NCBI GenBank assembly: GCA_029262065.1
Contig: JAJDAC010000017.1
Coordinates: forward strand, 1 to 64,000
Length of the DNA stretch: 64,000 nucleotides
Direction of reading: 5' to 3'
Source of the DNA: Candidatus Krumholzibacteriota bacterium
GTDB lineage: Bacteria > Krumholzibacteriota > Krumholzibacteriia > JAJRXK01
The notes beneath the pieces are model-generated. The model saw only the letters and a program-made list of their open reading frames with translations. It made no database searches and was not told the origin of the DNA. Every line of letters starts with the position of its first letter. Within the stretch, counting starts at the first letter, position 1. The translations under genes were made by a program, and so were the position numbers. Positions 33,788 to 44,758 of the stretch are shown piece by piece.

Positions 33788-35542
33788 TCAGAAGATCTCG
33801 GTATATCCCTTTAGCTTACGGCTGCGGCTGGGGTGTCGCAGCTTGCGCAGGGCCTTGGCCTCGATCTGACGTACACGCTCTCGGGTGACCTTGAAGATGG
33901 TGCCCACTTCCTCCAGCGTCCGCGGCGTTCCGTCGCCCAACCCAAAGCGCAGGCGAATCACCTTCTCCTCGCGACGCGTGAGGGTGGAAAGGACCCGACT
34001 CATCCGGTCCTGCAGCATGGCGTGGGCCGCCTGCCGGGCCGGACTCGGAGCCGAGGTATCTTCGATGAAGTCGCCCAGATTGCTGTCTTCGTCCTCGCCA
34101 ATGGGTCGGTCCAGCGACACCGGCTCCAAGCTGGCCTTCATGACGCTCTTGACCTTGTCCACCGGCATGTCCAGCTTCTTGGCCATCTCAGCTGGGGTTG
34201 GTTCGCGGCCGTACTGCTGCAGCAGCTGGCGACTGACCCGGTTGACCTTGTTGATGGCCTCGATCATGTGGACGGGAACACGAATGGTGCGCGCCTGGTC
34301 GGCGATGGCTCGCGTGATTGCCTGGCGAATCCACCAGGTGGCGTAGGTCGAGAACTTGTAGCCCTTGCGATAGTCGAACTTCTCGACCGCGCGCATCAGG
34401 CCACTGTTGCCCTCCTGGATGAGATCCAGAAACTCAAGACCACGATTGGTGTAGCGCTTGGCAATGGAGATGACCAGCCGCACGTTGGCTTCGATCATCT
34501 GCTTCACGGCCTGCTGCAATTGTCGCTCGCCCGCTTCGATCTCGCGCACCAACTCTTCCAAGCGAGGTGTGGCCAGACCCAATTCGTCTTCGATCTTCTT
34601 GATGCGCGCCCGCAGGCTACGAATCTTGTTCTGGATGTCCACCAGGTCCTTCTTGGCGAAGGTGCCCTTGTTCGCCACCTTGACCGTCTTGGTCTTCTTG
34701 GCGTTCATCTCGCGGATCTTGGCGTTCAGATCCTTGCTGGGCATGCCAATGAAGTCTTCGCACTCGGAGATCTGGCTGCGGATGTCGTTGATCTTCTGAA
34801 GTACCACGCGTAGCGAAGTGCTCATGGACTCGATCTGCCGATTGCTCATCTTGAGCGCGCAGAACTCGGTCATGACCTTCTCTTGGCGACCCTCGATCAT
34901 CTTCTCGAGGGTCTTGGCCCGCGCCGCGGCCGGCTTACCCTTCAGTTCCTTCTTGGCCTTCTCGATCTCCTCGTTCCACTTTTCGATCTTGTCCACGCAG
35001 CGCATGATGCGCACGCTTTCCTTGCGCGGCGTCAGGTTTACGTTCCAGCTACTGGCGTCGGTCTGGATTACGTCGTCCACCACGAGCATTTCGCGGCCCA
35101 GACGATCAGCAATACTGCGCAGTTCTCGGAGCGTGTTGTCGGACTGCAAAATGGCGCGGATCACGCGCAGGTGACCCTCTTCCATTCGCATGGCCAGACG
35201 AACCTCGCCCTGGCGATCGAGCAGAGGCACCTTCCCCATTTCGCGCAGATACATGCGAACGGGGTCGTCGTACTTGATGGTCGTGCGAGCGCTCTTCTTT
35301 TCGGCCTTCAGTTTCTTCTGACGACGCTTCTCGCGCAGGTCCATCTTCCGCTTGGCCGTGGCCTCGTCGTCAAAGAACTCGATCTTGAGATCGTTGAGCT
35401 TCTCGTAGATGTCATCGAGTTCAGATACGTCGAAGTCGTCGGTGAGCAGTGAGTTGATTTCATCGTTGAGGACGTACCCGCCGCGGGTCTTCGCCTTCTT
35501 CTTGAGATCGTGGATCAGTCCACGAAAGTCTTTCTTCTTCAC
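33788..35542 (-). CDS. rpoD: Housekeeping RNA polymerase sigma-70 factor
   Basis: 584 residues from a GTG at 35542 that begins the usual [21 protein letters not shown]-terminus. 36 in-frame codons further upstream run over dnaG and were dropped. Region 1.1 (~1-85), 1.2 with [20 protein letters not shown], a moderately long non-conserved insert (~150-290), region 2 ([40 protein letters not shown]), region 3 ([12 protein letters not shown]) and region 4 ([20 protein letters not shown]) are in order. 25 bases after dnaG, the classic macromolecular-synthesis pair (here without rpsU). Confidence 0.96.
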   Translation of the reverse strand: MKKKDFRGLIHDLKKKAKTRGGYVLNDEINSLLTDDFDVSELDDIYEKLNDLKIEFFDDEATAKRKMDLREKRRQKKLKAEKKSARTTIKYDDPVRMYLREMGKVPLLDRQGEVRLAMRMEEGHLRVIRAILQSDNTLRELRSIADRLGREMLVVDDVIQTDASSWNVNLTPRKESVRIMRCVDKIEKWNEEIEKAKKELKGKPAAARAKTLEKMIEGRQEKVMTEFCALKMSNRQIESMSTSLRVVLQKINDIRSQISECEDFIGMPSKDLNAKIREMNAKKTKTVKVANKGTFAKKDLVDIQNKIRSLRARIKKIEDELGLATPRLEELVREIEAGERQLQQAVKQMIEANVRLVISIAKRYTNRGLEFLDLIQEGNSGLMRAVEKFDYRKGYKFSTYATWWIRQAITRAIADQARTIRVPVHMIEAINKVNRVSRQLLQQYGREPTPAEMAKKLDMPVDKVKSVMKASLEPVSLDRPIGEDEDSNLGDFIEDTSAPSPARQAAHAMLQDRMSRVLSTLTRREEKVIRLRFGLGDGTPRTLEEVGTIFKVTRERVRQIEAKALRKLRHPSRSRKLKGYTEIF

Positions 35543-35567
35543 TCGAGAGTCCCCCAGGGTGCAGGGT

Positions 35568-37301
35568 TCATGAATCCCGTGTGGGGCCCACGTCCGTACC
35601 TTCGCGTGGCAGGCGGCTACGCCAATCCTCGCCGGTACGATACGCTTCATCCAACTGCTCTCGCCGCGTCTTTGCGTCGTCGCGCTGTCGGAGATCTTGG
35701 AGCCGCTCTAGCGCCGCCGATATTTCGGCCGCCGCATCGAGCTCGGGTCCGGGCATTTCTATTAGCAATCGCGCCAAAACGCGCTGCGCGTCTTCGTCGA
35801 GGCCAGCCAGGTCGCCTTCTCCCACTACGTCGACGCTGTCCTCGAGTTCCCGCAGGGCCTCGAATAGGTGTTGATGTCGCAAGTGGTGGAAATCGTCTTG
35901 GGTGAGTGAGCGCGACAGCAATTGACGCCCTTTTCGGCCCGCCAGGGCCAGGGCCAATAATTGTCGCTCCATGTCGGCCCGCGGTCCCTCTTCTCTCGAA
36001 GTGACCGGGGCATCATTCCTTTGCGCCGCCCGGGAACCTGGTCGTAGCAACGACTGGGGTACCGAAAACGCGGCGGCCGCTTCCTGGATCAGGAGTTCGG
36101 CCCTTATGGGATCGGAAATCCGAGGCATCATGTCTCGCAGGTGACGCAACGCGCGCTCTTTCATTTCTCGTCTGGCTCCACGCGCCTGTACTTCCCGGCG
36201 CATGCTTTCGACCAGCCCTGGAGCTTCGTCAATCGTCGACTGCAAGGTATCGACCTCTCCTGCCGCAAGCAGATCCGCGGGATCCTTCCCCGCCGGCAAC
36301 CGGGCGATCTTCACGTCCAGCCCACCGGCCAGGGCCGTGTCGGCTGCCTTGAAAGCGGCCTTCACGCCGGCCCCGTCGCCATCGAACAGCACCACCACCT
36401 GGTCGGCGTAGCGTCCCAGTTCCACCACCTGTTCGGCGGTGAGCGCCGTGCCACAGGTGGCAACGGCCTGGTTCCAGCCGGCCTGGTGCAGAAGAAGAGC
36501 ATCGAGATACCCTTCTACCAGAATCGCCGTCTTGGCGCGGATGATGTTCGCCCTCGCGTCGGGCAGAGCGAACAGTGTCTTGCGTTTGTGAAAGATCGCC
36601 GTTTCGGGACTATTGAGGTACTTGGGCTCGCCGGGCCCCAGGATTCGTCCTCCAAATCCGTAGATCTTCTGTGCAACGCCTCGAATGGGGAATATAAGGC
36701 GCGATCGAAAATAGGCAAAGGGACTCCGCCCTTCCTGTCGCCGTAGCACCGACGTCTGCAGCAGAGGCTCGGTGGCCATCTGGGCCGCGTTGGCGGCTCG
36801 CACCATGGCTTGGCTGTCCTCGGGCGCGAATCCCACCCCGAAGGCTTCGATGGTTTCGGGGCGCAAACCGCGTTCCTGCGCGTATTCCCGCGCTTTCGCG
36901 CCCGAACTTTCATTCAGTTGATCGGCGTACCATTGGGTCGCCCAGGCGGTAGCTGCCAGCAAGGCCGAGCGGCGATCGGCGACTCCCTTGTTTTCTTCCA
37001 TGAATCGCGAAAGATCCAGCCCGATGCGCCCGGCGCACCACTCGACCGCCTCGGGGAAGGCCATACCCTCGAGTTCCATGAGAAATCGGAAGACGTTTCC
37101 GCCGCGACCGCAGCCGAAGCAGTAGAAGATCTGGCGGTCGGGGTGAACGTGGAAGCTGGGTGTCTTCTCGCGGTGGAACGGGCACAGACCCCAGTAGGAG
37201 GCCCCTTTTTGCTGCAGCGAGAGAAAATGGCCCACCACGTCAACGACCGACACCTCGTCGCGGATCTTGTCGATGACGTCTTCGGGAATCAGTCCGGCCA
37301 T
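35568..37301 (-). CDS. dnaG: DNA primase
   Basis: 577 residues. The CHC2-type zinc finger has C40, H43, C61 and C64 ([21 protein letters not shown]). The RNA-polymerase/Toprim core shows [22 protein letters not shown] and [15 protein letters not shown] shorter helical C-terminal domain (~430-577) would contact DnaB helicase. Makes RNA primers for the replication fork. 74 bases after mutS2 and 25 before rpoD. Confidence 0.96.
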   Translation of the reverse strand: MAGLIPEDVIDKIRDEVSVVDVVGHFLSLQQKGASYWGLCPFHREKTPSFHVHPDRQIFYCFGCGRGGNVFRFLMELEGMAFPEAVEWCAGRIGLDLSRFMEENKGVADRRSALLAATAWATQWYADQLNESSGAKAREYAQERGLRPETIEAFGVGFAPEDSQAMVRAANAAQMATEPLLQTSVLRRQEGRSPFAYFRSRLIFPIRGVAQKIYGFGGRILGPGEPKYLNSPETAIFHKRKTLFALPDARANIIRAKTAILVEGYLDALLLHQAGWNQAVATCGTALTAEQVVELGRYADQVVVLFDGDGAGVKAAFKAADTALAGGLDVKIARLPAGKDPADLLAAGEVDTLQSTIDEAPGLVESMRREVQARGARREMKERALRHLRDMMPRISDPIRAELLIQEAAAAFSVPQSLLRPGSRAAQRNDAPVTSREEGPRADMERQLLALALAGRKGRQLLSRSLTQDDFHHLRHQHLFEALRELEDSVDVVGEGDLAGLDEDAQRVLARLLIEMPGPELDAAAEISAALERLQDLRQRDDAKTRREQLDEAYRTGEDWRSRLPREGTDVGPTRDS

Positions 37302-37375
37302 GCAGAGATTCCTAGGGGACCAAGGAGAAAGGGCTCACAACTCCGACAGCATACGCGCGAAGGCGGGCTCGTGCC

Positions 37376-39787
37376 CTAGATTCGCACCAGGGTCACGCCA
37401 TCATCAAAACGGTTGTTGCCCCCGAGAGTGGCTTCCCGCACACGCGAATCCCGATCGAGCCGGCGCCTCAGCGTGTCGCGCAGCACGCCGGTTCCTTTTC
37501 CGTGGATGACTTCCAGCTCCGACACCCCGGCCAGTACACACCCGTCGATTGCCTTGTCCACCGCCCGCCACGCGTCCTGCGCGTCCTGACCGCGAACATC
37601 CACGCGATTGGAAAGGGCCGGCTCCACGCTCACGTGGGCGCGAACGCTGCCCTCACGAGCCGGCGGTGGCAGGATCGGCTCGCTGCCATCGGGCCGCGCC
37701 AGCTGGTCCTGATCGGCCACGACCCTGCGGCCCCCCATTTCCAACGTTACCCGTTTGCCCCGCACTTCGACCACGCGCGCGACCTGACCCAAGCCTACGT
37801 GACGCACCTGGACCCCGGGTTCCAGAACCGGTCTCTGGGCCGGCGCGGGTGTGGTTCGATCGTGCCGACGCTGCGCGAGATTTTCGGCCCGCGTATCGAT
37901 TTGTTCGCGCACTTCACGTGCGATTTCCTTGGCCTCGTCGCCGCCGCCGGCCTCACGGATACGACCCAACAGTCGTTCCACGCGGGCCCGCGCGTTGCGG
38001 ACGATACCCTCGGCTTCACGCTCGGCGCGCTCCAGGTGCTCGCGTCGATTGGCCTTCAGGTCGCGGGCCATCTCCTCGTATTTCTTCTGCGCCACCCGGG
38101 CTCGTAGCGCCCTGTCTTCCAGGTCGGCTGCGTGTTCCTCGGCGGCCCGCTGCGCCTTTTCCATGGCGGCGAGCACCGCATCGAGGCGCAGACTCTCCTG
38201 TCCCACCAACGATCGGGCCCGCTCCAGAACCGACGCGGGAAGTTTTAACCGCTCGGCGATTTCGAGCGCATGGCTACTACCCGGCACATCGAGACGAAGC
38301 GAGAAACGAGGCCGATAGGTTTCGTCGTCGAACGCCATGCTGGCGTTGCGAAAGCCATCGGTATCGTGCACCAACGCCTTCAACTGACCGTAGTGGGTGG
38401 TGGCCAACGTGCGCGCACCCCGGGCCCCGAGATATTCGAGAGTCGCGCGCGCCAAGGCCACGCCTTCGTGCGGATCGGTACCACTGCCAACCTCGTCGAG
38501 CAATACCAACGATCGATCCGAAACCTGATCGAGAATTCGTTGCAGATGGGTCACGTGAGCACTGAAGCTGCTGAGCGCGTCGGCAATGGACTGTTCATCG
38601 CCCAGATCCACCAACACGGCATCGAACACCGGCAAATGAGGATGATCGGCGGCCGGTAAGGGGATACCCGTCTGCGCCATGAGCGCGGCAATCCCCACCG
38701 CCTTCAGCGCCACGGTTTTTCCACCCGCGTTGGGTCCGCTGATCAACAACACGCGATCGCTGGCGCGAAGCGTGAGGTTGAGCGGCACTATGTCATCTCC
38801 GCGATCCAGATTGCGCAGGCTGCTGGCCAGTATGGGATGACGGAAGCCTTCCAGGCGCAACTCGCCGGTGGCCCACCGCGGAGATAGCGCCTGGTTCTCC
38901 CGCCCCCACCGCACGCGAGCGCGAACCGTGTCGAGCTTCACCAGTCGGTGGTACAGGTCGAGCAACGCCTTGGACTGCGAACCCACACGTTGGTTCAGCG
39001 CCGCGACGATGCGCTGTTCTTCTTCGCGTACCGCGATCCGCGCTTCCTGCAGATCGTTCGACGACTCCACAACCGCCATGGGTTCGATATAGATCGTCTG
39101 ACCCGAATCAGAGCGATCATGCACGATGCCGGGCACGCTGCCCTTGCGCCCCGACTTCACCGGTATGCAGTAGTGGTCGCCACGCAACGTCAACTCGCCG
39201 GCGGTGGTCCAGTCCTTGCCCACGGCCCGACCCATCTCCCGTCGTGCGATGTCGCGCACGCGCGCCAGCAACGAGGTCAGGCTACGGCGAAGGCTGCCCA
39301 ACCGGGGGCTGGCTCCGTCCTTGATCCGACCATCGGTTTCGAGAGCGGCCTGAAGGTGTTCGGCCAGGGCCCGCGGATTGTGGGCGTTCGCCAGATGGCC
39401 CACGGTAATGGGAGCGTGAGCCGCGTGTTCCTCGGCCGCTTCGAGCACCTCGGCCATGGTAAATGCCGCGGCACCGATCCCGGCCAGCTCGGACGATTCG
39501 ATGAGGCCGGTAGTGAGACGCTCGGGACCAATCGCCGATTCCAGGTCCAGCATCGGCGCCAGCCGAAGGTCGCGTTCGGCTTCGATCAGCTCGCGCAACT
39601 CCTCGACCCATGCCCAGAGTTGATCGAGACTCGCCCGATCGGACGTGGGAGTCAGCCGGCGGACACTTTCCGCGCTGCGGCCAATGGCCACGAAACGCGC
39701 CACGTCCTCGAGCAGTTCGGGAAACTCGAGCAGCCGGCCGGCGCGCAACTCTTCCGAGGTGCGAAACATTTCGGGCAATGAGCTCAA
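37376..39787 (-). CDS. mutS2: MutS2-family ATPase with Smr domain
   Basis: 803 residues. Lacks the MutS mismatch-recognition domain. Has core/clamp helices, an ABC-type ATPase (ISGPNAGGKTVALKAVGIAA; LVLLDEVGSGTDPHEGVALA; ATTHYGQLK), a long coiled-coil/basic linker, and a C-terminal Smr nuclease-like domain (VDVRGQDAQDAWRAVDKAID, LEVIHGKGTGVLRDTLRRRL). Family roles: suppressing homologous recombination, and in Bacillus/Helicobacter splitting collided ribosomes. Overlaps the cvpA stop by four bases. Confidence 0.95.
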   Translation of the reverse strand: MSSLPEMFRTSEELRAGRLLEFPELLEDVARFVAIGRSAESVRRLTPTSDRASLDQLWAWVEELRELIEAERDLRLAPMLDLESAIGPERLTTGLIESSELAGIGAAAFTMAEVLEAAEEHAAHAPITVGHLANAHNPRALAEHLQAALETDGRIKDGASPRLGSLRRSLTSLLARVRDIARREMGRAVGKDWTTAGELTLRGDHYCIPVKSGRKGSVPGIVHDRSDSGQTIYIEPMAVVESSNDLQEARIAVREEEQRIVAALNQRVGSQSKALLDLYHRLVKLDTVRARVRWGRENQALSPRWATGELRLEGFRHPILASSLRNLDRGDDIVPLNLTLRASDRVLLISGPNAGGKTVALKAVGIAALMAQTGIPLPAADHPHLPVFDAVLVDLGDEQSIADALSSFSAHVTHLQRILDQVSDRSLVLLDEVGSGTDPHEGVALARATLEYLGARGARTLATTHYGQLKALVHDTDGFRNASMAFDDETYRPRFSLRLDVPGSSHALEIAERLKLPASVLERARSLVGQESLRLDAVLAAMEKAQRAAEEHAADLEDRALRARVAQKKYEEMARDLKANRREHLERAEREAEGIVRNARARVERLLGRIREAGGGDEAKEIAREVREQIDTRAENLAQRRHDRTTPAPAQRPVLEPGVQVRHVGLGQVARVVEVRGKRVTLEMGGRRVVADQDQLARPDGSEPILPPPAREGSVRAHVSVEPALSNRVDVRGQDAQDAWRAVDKAIDGCVLAGVSELEVIHGKGTGVLRDTLRRRLDRDSRVREATLGGNNRFDDGVTLVRI

Positions 39788-40344
39788 GGCCCCGAGCGCA
39801 GTTCCTCGGCCGCGCGCCGCGCCGCCGGTTCGGCGCTGCGCACCATGTCGAAGAAGGCCTCGCCGTCCCAGACCTGGCGAACGACATCGTAGACCGCCGG
39901 AGCAACGCGCAGCAGCGGACCAGCTACCGGGTGCTCACGGATTTCGGTCTTGAAGTCATCGTCGATCGGCGCCGCTACCAGGCCCACGAGAGCACAGCTG
40001 ACCAACACGGCGCCGAAAGCCACTCCCAGCGTGGCGCCGCCCGCCCGATCGAGCCAACCGATGATGGAAAATCGCAGGACCTTCGATATCGTCAGCGCCA
40101 GAAGGCGTACACCGATGACACCAACGACCAACACGCCGATCCACGAACCAAAGAACGCCAACTCCTGGGACAAGCCCAGCTGATCGGCGAGGCGTTCCTC
40201 GACCGCGCCCGCCAGCGACGACGCGAACACGAACATGGCCAACAGGCCCAGGACTTCGATGGCACGACGGATGACGCCGTGGCGAAACCCTTCCACGGCG
40301 CTCAAGAGCACCAGGACCGCGGCTGCGATGAGAATGATTTGCAC
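39784..40344 (-). CDS. cvpA: CvpA-family inner-membrane protein
   Basis: 186 residues from a GTG at 40344, preceded by AGGAGG at ideal distance. An in-frame TTG at 40362 was rejected. Four hydrophobic helices (IILIAAAVLVLLSAVEGFRH, LLAMFVFASSLAGAV, LAFFGSWIGVLVVGVIGVRL, GATLGVAFGAVLVSCALVGL) and the linking G-F-R-x-G pattern are typical of CvpA. The family is tied to colicin V export and envelope stress. Sits upstream of mutS2, a frequent arrangement. Confidence 0.85.
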   Translation of the reverse strand: MQIILIAAAVLVLLSAVEGFRHGVIRRAIEVLGLLAMFVFASSLAGAVEERLADQLGLSQELAFFGSWIGVLVVGVIGVRLLALTISKVLRFSIIGWLDRAGGATLGVAFGAVLVSCALVGLVAAPIDDDFKTEIREHPVAGPLLRVAPAVYDVVRQVWDGEAFFDMVRSAEPAARRAAEELRSGP

Positions 40345-40362
40345 AAGGCCTCCTGAGAGCAA

Positions 40363-40806
40363 TCAGCCCAGTCGCTTGCGTACGATCTGGCCGATGCGAT
40401 TGCCATCGGCCCGGCCGGCCACGCGCTCCTGGCAGGCCTTCATGACCTTGCCCATGTCCTTCATGGACGCCGCACCCGTTTCCCCGATGACCTCATCGAC
40501 CAGGGCACCAAGTTCAGTATCGCTCAGGGGCTCGGGAAGGTAGTCCTTCAGCACTTCGATCTCGGCGAGCTCCTTGGCCACCAGATCGTCCCGGCCGGCT
40601 TTCTCGGCGCCGGCCTTGGCTTCTTCACGCTTCTTGGCATAGCTCATGAGCAGTTTCATGACGTCTTCGTCGCTTACGTCGGCGCGTGTCTCGATAGCAA
40701 CGTCCTTCACCATGGACGTGAGCATTCGCAGTACGGACACGCGGTCCTTCTGCTTGGCCTTCATGGCCACGATCATGTCTTCACGAATCTTTTCCGCCAA
40801 TGACAC
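40363..40806 (-). CDS. yqeY: GatB/YqeY domain protein
   Basis: 147 residues. Starts SLAEKIREDMIVAMKAKQKD and has the helical bundle with VLRMLTSMVKD, the KKREEAKAGAEKAGRDDLVA stretch and KVMKACQERVAGRADGNRIG near the end, all typical of stand-alone YqeY. The domain is the tRNA-binding tail of GatB. The free-standing protein's role is uncertain. Between rsmE (33 bases) and cvpA (18 bases). Confidence 0.9.
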   Translation of the reverse strand: MSLAEKIREDMIVAMKAKQKDRVSVLRMLTSMVKDVAIETRADVSDEDVMKLLMSYAKKREEAKAGAEKAGRDDLVAKELAEIEVLKDYLPEPLSDTELGALVDEVIGETGAASMKDMGKVMKACQERVAGRADGNRIGQIVRKRLG

Positions 40807-40839
40807 GGCAAACTCCTTAGCGTTCGAGCGAGTTGGATC

Positions 40840-41589
40840 CTATTTGCGCACCCAGCCACCCTGGGCCGCACCGTGCATGATGGAAATGAGAACCACGGCC
40901 GCGGTCTCGGCGCGCAACCGATACGGGCCCAAGCTGAGCACGAATGCCCCCGCGTCGGCCAGCAGCTGCTTCTCCTGGGGTGAGAAGGCTCCCTCGGGCC
41001 CCACGACACCCACGAACGGTTGAGGCGGCTGGTAGCCGCTGTCGGCCAGTGATCGTACTCGTTCTTCTTCGTCGCCCACCACCAGCTTCTGGCCAGCCGC
41101 CACCGCCGACGCGGTCAGCTCGGCCACCGTGACCGGGGGTAGAACCTCGGGCAACCAGGAGCGCGTGGATTGCTTCATGGCGCTTTCGGCAATACGCCGC
41201 CAGCGCTCGAGCTTTCGGGCGCCACCGGATTCTTTCCATCGCACCACCGAGCGCTCGGCCAACAGGGGCTGCACGCGATGCACTCCAAGTTCGACCGCCT
41301 TCTCCAGGGCCAGCTCGAAGTGGTCGGCTTTCAGCAGGGCCAGCGCCAGCGTCGACCAGGCCCCGTGCTGCTCGCGCGGGTCGTCTTCGGTACGCTCGAT
41401 CGAGGCATGGATGTCTTTCGCCGAACACCGATCGATTCGCGTGTGGAGGAAATGACCACGGCCGTCGGTGAATACCACCTCGTCGCCCGGACCCAGCCGG
41501 CGCGCTTTGGTGATGTGCCTCACCTCGGGACCCTGTACGAAGAGCGTCTTGCCGTGAATCGAATCGGGATGCGCGTAGTGGACCTGCAT
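40840..41589 (-). CDS. rsmE: 16S rRNA (uracil-1498-N3)-methyltransferase
   Basis: 249 residues. N-terminal PUA-like domain (VRHITKARRLGPGDEVVFTD), then a SPOUT methyltransferase with the trefoil-knot motifs FVGVVGPEGAFSPQEKQLL and LSLGPYRLRAETAAVVLISI. Methylates U1498 in the 30S decoding region. Two bases downstream of dnaJ, as in many genomes. Confidence 0.94.
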   Translation of the reverse strand: MQVHYAHPDSIHGKTLFVQGPEVRHITKARRLGPGDEVVFTDGRGHFLHTRIDRCSAKDIHASIERTEDDPREQHGAWSTLALALLKADHFELALEKAVELGVHRVQPLLAERSVVRWKESGGARKLERWRRIAESAMKQSTRSWLPEVLPPVTVAELTASAVAAGQKLVVGDEEERVRSLADSGYQPPQPFVGVVGPEGAFSPQEKQLLADAGAFVLSLGPYRLRAETAAVVLISIMHGAAQGGWVRK

Positions 41590-41591
41590 TG

Positions 41592-42728
41592 CTATCCGTA
41601 GACGCCCCGGCCGGGGCCGGGCACCGTGCTTTTCTGCTGTTCGCGCAATTGCTCCAGCAATCGCTTTTCATCGGATGACAACTTCTGTGCGGTCCAGGCA
41701 ATCACCCGCACGAGTTGATCGCCAGCACCTCGGCCGTGCAACCGAGGTAGTCCCTTGCCACGCATGCGGAAGATCTTGTGCGATTGTGTACCCGGCGGGA
41801 TTTTCAGGCTCACACGGCCGTCGATCGTGGGAACTTCGATCTTGGTACCCAGGGCCAGGTCGGACATGGACACCGGCAAGTCCAGCAACAGGTCGTCGCC
41901 GTGGCGGTCGTACAGCTTGTGCTGGGCCTCTTCGACTACAACGTACACGTCGCCGTTGGGGGCATCGCGCTCACCCGCGTCACCCTGACCCTTGAGGGTA
42001 AGATAGTTTCCTGACGCAACACCGGCCGGAATGGAAACCTCGACCGTACGTTCGCCACGCACGGTTCCGGTACCGTTGCAGTCTTTGCAGGGGTCGCGCA
42101 CCACGCTGCCATCGCCGTTGCACTGCGAACAGACAACGACATTGACGAACTGGCCCAGCAGCGTGCGCTGGACCCGGCGCACCTGACCCTGCCCACTACA
42201 GGCATCGCAGGTCACAGCTTCCCGGCCGGCCGCCGCGCCACTGCCCGAACAGGTGTCACACTTGACGAGCTTCTTGAGCTTGATCTTCTTCTTCGCGCCC
42301 GCCGCGATTTCTTCGAGCGTAAGCTTTACCTTTATCTGTAGATCGCGGCCTCGGCCGGATCGACCCCGGCCCCGCCCGGTTTCGCCGAACATGTCGCCGA
42401 ACCCTCCACCGCCGAAGTCGCGCATGAAGGCCCGCAGCGCGTCGGACAGGTCGAACTCCATGCCCTGGCCACCAAAGCCGCCACCACCAGCACCACCGGC
42501 ACCACCAAGTCCAGCGTGCCCGTACTGGTCGTAAAGCTGGCGCTTCTCACCGTCACGCAACACCTCGTAGGCCTCGGTGGCTTCCTTGAACTTCTCTTCG
42601 GCGGAAGCGTCGTCGGGGTTCTTGTCAGGGTGGAATTTGACGGCCAGTTTGCGGTACGCCCGCTTGATGTCGTCGTCGCCGGCGCCTTTTTCGACACCCA
42701 GGATTTCGTAGTAGTCGCGCTTGCTCAT
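41592..42728 (-). CDS. dnaJ: Chaperone DnaJ (type I Hsp40)
   Basis: 378 residues. J-domain with HPD ([10 protein letters not shown]), a Gly/Phe-rich linker, four zinc-finger repeats ([32 protein letters not shown]) and the substrate-binding C-terminal domains. Stimulates DnaK ATPase and delivers unfolded substrate. 180 bases separate it from dnaK, holding two GCAA-loop hairpins. Confidence 0.96.
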   Translation of the reverse strand: MSKRDYYEILGVEKGAGDDDIKRAYRKLAVKFHPDKNPDDASAEEKFKEATEAYEVLRDGEKRQLYDQYGHAGLGGAGGAGGGGFGGQGMEFDLSDALRAFMRDFGGGGFGDMFGETGRGRGRSGRGRDLQIKVKLTLEEIAAGAKKKIKLKKLVKCDTCSGSGAAAGREAVTCDACSGQGQVRRVQRTLLGQFVNVVVCSQCNGDGSVVRDPCKDCNGTGTVRGERTVEVSIPAGVASGNYLTLKGQGDAGERDAPNGDVYVVVEEAQHKLYDRHGDDLLLDLPVSMSDLALGTKIEVPTIDGRVSLKIPPGTQSHKIFRMRGKGLPRLHGRGAGDQLVRVIAWTAQKLSSDEKRLLEQLREQQKSTVPGPGRGVYG

Positions 42729-42781
42729 AGTCCTGCTACGGAAGGGTAGGCATGAAGGGCTCGGTGGTACTCAAGAGGTCA

Positions 42782-42837
42782 GTCCCGGTTTGCACCGGGA
42801 CCTGCCCCACGAGGGCAGTCCTGGCTTGCGCCGGGAT
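42782..42837 (-). repeat. Two tandem GCAA-loop hairpins between dnaK and dnaJ
   Basis: GTCCCGGT-TTGC-ACCGGGAC (42782-42801) is a perfect 8-bp stem whose minus-strand loop is GCAA, a GNRA tetraloop. GTCCTGGC-TTGC-GCCGGGAT (42818-42837) is a near copy with one stem mismatch and a wobble end. They are separated by GCCC/GGGC that can also pair. A REP-like repeat or mRNA stabiliser in the dnaK-dnaJ transcript. Confidence 0.6.
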
Positions 42838-42908
42838 CTAAGTCTATTCATTGGGGGCTGAGGTGCAAGCACGCTGCAGCTTTTTTGGAGCCGCCCCGGG
42901 GGAGGAGC

Positions 42909-44702
42909 CTAGCTGTAGAGGGTGCGAGCCAGGTTGTGCGAGGTCTGCTTCACCTGTTCCATGGCGGCCTCGATGGCTATCATATCGTCGCCCTGGAGGG
43001 CGTCGCGTAGCCGCCGACACTCGGCCATGACCTTCTCCGCCGCCGCCCCGTCGATCGCGTCGCCGACGTTGGCCAAGGACTCTTCCAGGTCAATGAGCAT
43101 GGTCTCGCCGCGGTGCCGCATCTCCACCAGCTTTCGCTTGGCCCGATCTTCATCCGAGCGTTGCTCGGCTTCCTGGACCAAACGGTCGATCTCTTCCTCG
43201 CCCAGGTTGCTGGAGCCCTCGATAGCAACGGTCTGCTCCTTGCCGGTGCCAAGGTCCTTGGCTCCGACGTTCAGGATGCCGTTGGCATCGATGTCAAACG
43301 TCACCTCGATCTGGGGTACCCCACGCGGGGCCATGGGCACGCCGCTCAACTCCACCCGCGCCAGACTGCGATTGTCTACCGCCATCTCGCGTTCGCCCTG
43401 AAGCACGTGCACACTCACCGATGTCTGGTTGTCGGCGGCGGTCGAAAACACCTGGCTGCGTCGCGTTGGCACCGTGGTGTTGCGCTCGATGATCTTGGTG
43501 ATCACGCCGCCTAGCGTTTCGATGCCCAGCGACAACGGCGTGACATCGAGCAGCAGTACTTCTTCCACCTCGCCCTTGAGAACACCGGCCTGGATCGCGG
43601 CGCCCAGCGCCACCACTTCATCGGGGTTCACCGATTTGTTGGGCATGCGGCCAAACAGTTCCTCCACCGCGTGTTGCACGGCGGGAATGCGGGTCGACCC
43701 ACCCACCAGAATGACCTCGTCCAGCTCGAGCGGCTTCACGTCGGCGTCGTCCATGGCCGCAAGACAGCACTCGAGCGTGCGATCGATCAGCGGCTGAATG
43801 AGCTTCTGCAAGCGGGCGCGGCTCAGAGCCAGCTCCAGATGCACCGGACCACTGCTACCGCTGGAAATGAACGGCAGCTGGACCTCTGTTTCCATGCTGG
43901 ACGAGAGATCTCGCTTGGCCTTTTCGGCCGCTTCCTTCAGTCGCCCCATGGCCGCGCGGTCTTCGCGCAGGTCGATGCCTTCGGCTTCTTCGAACTCGTC
44001 GATCATCCATCCCACGATAGCGTTGTCGAAGTCGTCGCCGCCCAGATGGGTGTCACCACCGGTGGCCTTGACTTCGAACACGCCGTCGCCCACGAACAGG
44101 ATGGAGATATCAAACGTACCTCCACCAAAGTCGAACACGGCGATGGTTTGGCTTTCGCCGTGGTCCATTCCGTAGGCCAACGCAGCCGCGGTGGGCTCGT
44201 TGATGATGCGCAGAACGTCGAGGCCGGCGACCTTGCCAGCATCCTTGGTGGCCTGGCGCTGACCATCGTTGAAGTACGCGGGGACGGTGATGACCGCCTC
44301 GGTGACCTCTTCACCCAGGACATCTTCGGCGCGCTCGCGTAACGAGCGCAGAATCATGGCCGAGATCTCCACCGGAGAATAGTACTCGCCGTCGATGCGA
44401 GCGTAGGCCAGACCGTGATCGCCCTTGGCGACTTCGTAGCCGAATGAATCCAGGTCGAAGGGAATTTCATCGAAGCGCATGCCGATGAGGCGCTTGATCG
44501 AAGTGATGGTACGTTCGGGAAGTGTGACGCCCTGGCGTCGCGCGACTTCACCCACCAGCCAATCGCCAGCCTTGCTCTTGCCCACGACCGATGGCGTGAC
44601 GCGCGAGCCCTGCTCGTTCGTGATGATCTCAGGCTGATTGTTCTGTAGAACGGCAATACAGCTGTTGCTGGTTCCGAGGTCGATGCCTATGACCTTGCCC
44701 AT
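42909..44702 (-). CDS. dnaK: Chaperone DnaK (Hsp70)
   Basis: 597 residues. ATPase domain starts [20 protein letters not shown], with [37 protein letters not shown] and [20 protein letters not shown]. The substrate domain begins near [20 protein letters not shown] and includes the [20 protein letters not shown] region. It ends NLARTLYS, so it lacks the ~40-residue disordered tail of typical DnaK. ATP-driven folding chaperone with GrpE and DnaJ encoded in the same run. Confidence 0.96.
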   Translation of the reverse strand: MGKVIGIDLGTSNSCIAVLQNNQPEIITNEQGSRVTPSVVGKSKAGDWLVGEVARRQGVTLPERTITSIKRLIGMRFDEIPFDLDSFGYEVAKGDHGLAYARIDGEYYSPVEISAMILRSLRERAEDVLGEEVTEAVITVPAYFNDGQRQATKDAGKVAGLDVLRIINEPTAAALAYGMDHGESQTIAVFDFGGGTFDISILFVGDGVFEVKATGGDTHLGGDDFDNAIVGWMIDEFEEAEGIDLREDRAAMGRLKEAAEKAKRDLSSSMETEVQLPFISSGSSGPVHLELALSRARLQKLIQPLIDRTLECCLAAMDDADVKPLELDEVILVGGSTRIPAVQHAVEELFGRMPNKSVNPDEVVALGAAIQAGVLKGEVEEVLLLDVTPLSLGIETLGGVITKIIERNTTVPTRRSQVFSTAADNQTSVSVHVLQGEREMAVDNRSLARVELSGVPMAPRGVPQIEVTFDIDANGILNVGAKDLGTGKEQTVAIEGSSNLGEEEIDRLVQEAEQRSDEDRAKRKLVEMRHRGETMLIDLEESLANVGDAIDGAAAEKVMAECRRLRDALQGDDMIAIEAAMEQVKQTSHNLARTLYS

Positions 44703-44758
44703 GCTTCGTTCAGCTCTCCGGATGTCGACGTTCTCGCCGTCCCGGGCAGCTGCTCTAG

